64,000 nt of DNA, from positions 1,174,501 through 1,238,500 of the forward strand of contig NZ_CP039249.1 of assembly GCF_004795835.1 (NCBI RefSeq), given 5' to 3'. The translations under genes were made by a program, and so were the position numbers. The stretch comes from Sphingomonas sp. PAMC26645. Its GTDB lineage: Bacteria > Pseudomonadota > Alphaproteobacteria > Sphingomonadales > Sphingomonadaceae. The notes under the pieces were generated by a model that did not search any database, had not been told where the DNA came from, and saw only the letters and a list, made by a program, of their open reading frames with translations. The number at the start of each line of letters is the position of its first letter. The stretch's first letter is position 1. Positions 62,903-64,000 of this stretch are shown piece after piece.

Positions 62903-64000
62903 ATGACGCCTTTCAAAATGGCCCCTCGTCTTACGCGCGCTGCGCTCTTGTGCGCGACGACGATGGTAGCGCTGTCGGCGACCGTTGCGGCGGCGCAGAC
63001 CATTCCGCCAACGCAGGACCCTGCACCCGCGGCGTCGCAAGGTGCCGCGCCCGCCGCCGCCGGGCCGACCGCGCCTGCCGCGTCGCCAGCAGCGGCCCTG
63101 CCGAACTCCGACCAGACCCCCGGCACGATCGATGCGGCCGATAGCGGCGACATCGTCGTCACCGGCTATCGTTCGAGCCTGGCCAAGTCGACGAACGCGA
63201 AGCGCGCAGCGACCGGCTTCACGGATTCGATCTTCGCCGAGGACATCGGCAAGTTCCCCGACACCAACATCGCCGAATCCTTCAACCGGATCCCCGGCAT
63301 CACCATCACGCGCGACGTGACCGGCGAAGGTACGAACGTCGCGATCCGTGGCCTCGGATCGAACTTCACGAACGTCACGCTCAACGGCGCGACGATCGCG
63401 GTGGCGTCGTCGGGCGCGACCGATGCGCAGGGCACCGATCGCTCGGTCGATCTCAGCTTCTTCCCGACCGACCTGTTCACCAAGCTGACGGTCAACAAGA
63501 GCTATACCGCGGACCTGCTCGAAGGTGGTGCGGCGGGTAACATCGACCTCCGTTCGGCGCGGCCGTTCGATCGCGCGACCTCGTTCCTGGCGTATAACGT
63601 GCAGGGTACGAAGCAGTCGCCCGAGGACCGGATCGGTGCTCGCGGCTCGCTGATCGGCAGCTGGCGCGGTGACAAGGTCGGTATCCTCGCAGGCGTGTCC
63701 GCCCAGCGCCTGTTCACCGACACGCGCGGGTTCGAGACGATTGGCTATACCAATCCAGCGCTGACGACGCCCAACGGCATCGCCGGTACGACCAACGGCG
63801 TGCAGAACACGCCAACCGCTGCACAAACACTTGCTGCCCAGTGCCGTGCCAACAATGCGAGCTGCAACGGCACCGGCGGGGGCAACTGGACCATCCCCGG
63901 GTTGGTCCCGGCCGGCGCTGGCGCCGGGTTGGTCGCTGGCACGGTGATTAATCAGGATTTCCTGCTCGCGAACAACCCAGGTGCGACGATCCAACAGATT
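62903..64000 (+). CDS. TonB-dependent receptor (Xanthomonas/Caulobacter type), 5' part, runs off the window
   Basis: The first 366 codons are in view. A signal peptide is present ('RLTRAALLCATTMVALSATV', cleavage near AAAQ), followed by a Pro/Ala-rich linker (about 30-75), a TonB-box-like 'DIVVTGYRSSLAK', and the plug domain. The plug contains 'EDIGKFPDTNIAESFNRIPG', 'GTNVAIRGLGSNFTNVTLNG' and 'SVDLSFFPTDLF'. Barrel strands follow from about residue 230. These are hallmarks of the TIGR01782-type receptors that import complex sugars in sphingomonads, xanthomonads and Caulobacter. GAGGA lies 8 nt before the ATG. A LacI-type operator upstream supports sugar control. Confidence 0.92.
   Translation, partial: MTPFKMAPRLTRAALLCATTMVALSATVAAAQTIPPTQDPAPAASQGAAPAAAGPTAPAASPAAALPNSDQTPGTIDAADSGDIVVTGYRSSLAKSTNAKRAATGFTDSIFAEDIGKFPDTNIAESFNRIPGITITRDVTGEGTNVAIRGLGSNFTNVTLNGATIAVASSGATDAQGTDRSVDLSFFPTDLFTKLTVNKSYTADLLEGGAAGNIDLRSARPFDRATSFLAYNVQGTKQSPEDRIGARGSLIGSWRGDKVGILAGVSAQRLFTDTRGFETIGYTNPALTTPNGIAGTTNGVQNTPTAAQTLAAQCRANNASCNGTGGGNWTIPGLVPAGAGAGLVAGTVINQDFLLANNPGATIQQI

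Overview
The window is high-GC DNA from an alphaproteobacterium, most likely a sphingomonad (Sphingomonas or a close relative). This is inferred from several features together: a gene-transfer-agent (GTA) type structural cluster, a TonB-dependent receptor of the Xanthomonas/Caulobacter carbohydrate type, a CYP153-like P450, a DUF1134/EipA-like envelope protein, and many long palindromic intergenic elements. No rRNA is present. Two tRNAs are seen: Tyr(GTA) on the minus strand and Ser(GCT) on the plus strand.

Region 1 (1-11.4 kb) starts with the end of an ABC-transport auxiliary lipoprotein and a small basic protein. It then holds a complete minus-strand glycogen operon, glgP-glgB-glgC-glgA-pgm, with start/stop overlaps at glgP/glgB and glgA/pgm. 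A CitE-like lyase trails it. Region 2 (11.3-33.9 kb) is chromosomal housekeeping: tRNA-Tyr, rlmB, a 2Fe-2S ferredoxin, an AlkA-type glycosylase, an Nramp transporter, a glycine-zipper protein, a CDF exporter, mutS, a malic enzyme/phosphotransacetylase hybrid, two divergent SDR genes with a GPH-type transporter, an M1 peptidase, a CHAP protein, msrB, a CYP153-like P450, a NatAB-like ABC exporter and queG.

Region 3 (34.1-39.7 kb) is a decayed GTA/prophage structural cluster. A shortened small-terminase-like gene runs directly into a frameshifted prohead protease, so large terminase and portal genes are absent. A capsid gene lacking the usual N-terminal scaffold part, a gp6-like connector and a DUF3168 tail gene follow. 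A major-tail gene cut after 49 codons is then joined to an internal position of a gp15-like tail gene, so the tape measure and gp10-gp14 are missing. Palindromic elements sit inside the cluster. Region 4 (39.8-46.1 kb) has an OmpA protein with a strong terminator, a divergent shikimate-dehydrogenase-like protein, ygfZ and pyrC, an uncharacterised 115-aa protein, the EipA-like protein with TTAACC motifs upstream, and tRNA-Ser.

Region 5 (46.1-55.3 kb) is the most unusual. Right after tRNA-Ser lies a two-gene unit with a 4-nt overlap: an M48-like zinc metallopeptidase and a 1,816-aa protein combining a kinase-like N-terminus, a DUF4011-type segment, a split SF1 helicase, a nuclease-like domain and a C-terminal WGR domain. 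I read it as a candidate anti-phage or DNA-surveillance system. Next to it is a scar: a frameshifted response regulator, a sensor kinase that has lost its kinase domain, and a beta-barrel gene truncated at the same breakpoint. Region 6 (55.3-64 kb) holds a heavy-metal RND efflux operon (CzcI-like, CzcC, CzcB, CzcA), a dienelactone hydrolase and the start of a TonB-dependent receptor with a LacI-type palindrome upstream.

Palindromic intergenic elements of at least eight sequence families occur throughout, mostly just after stop codons. All homology statements are from reading motifs by eye; no database search was run.
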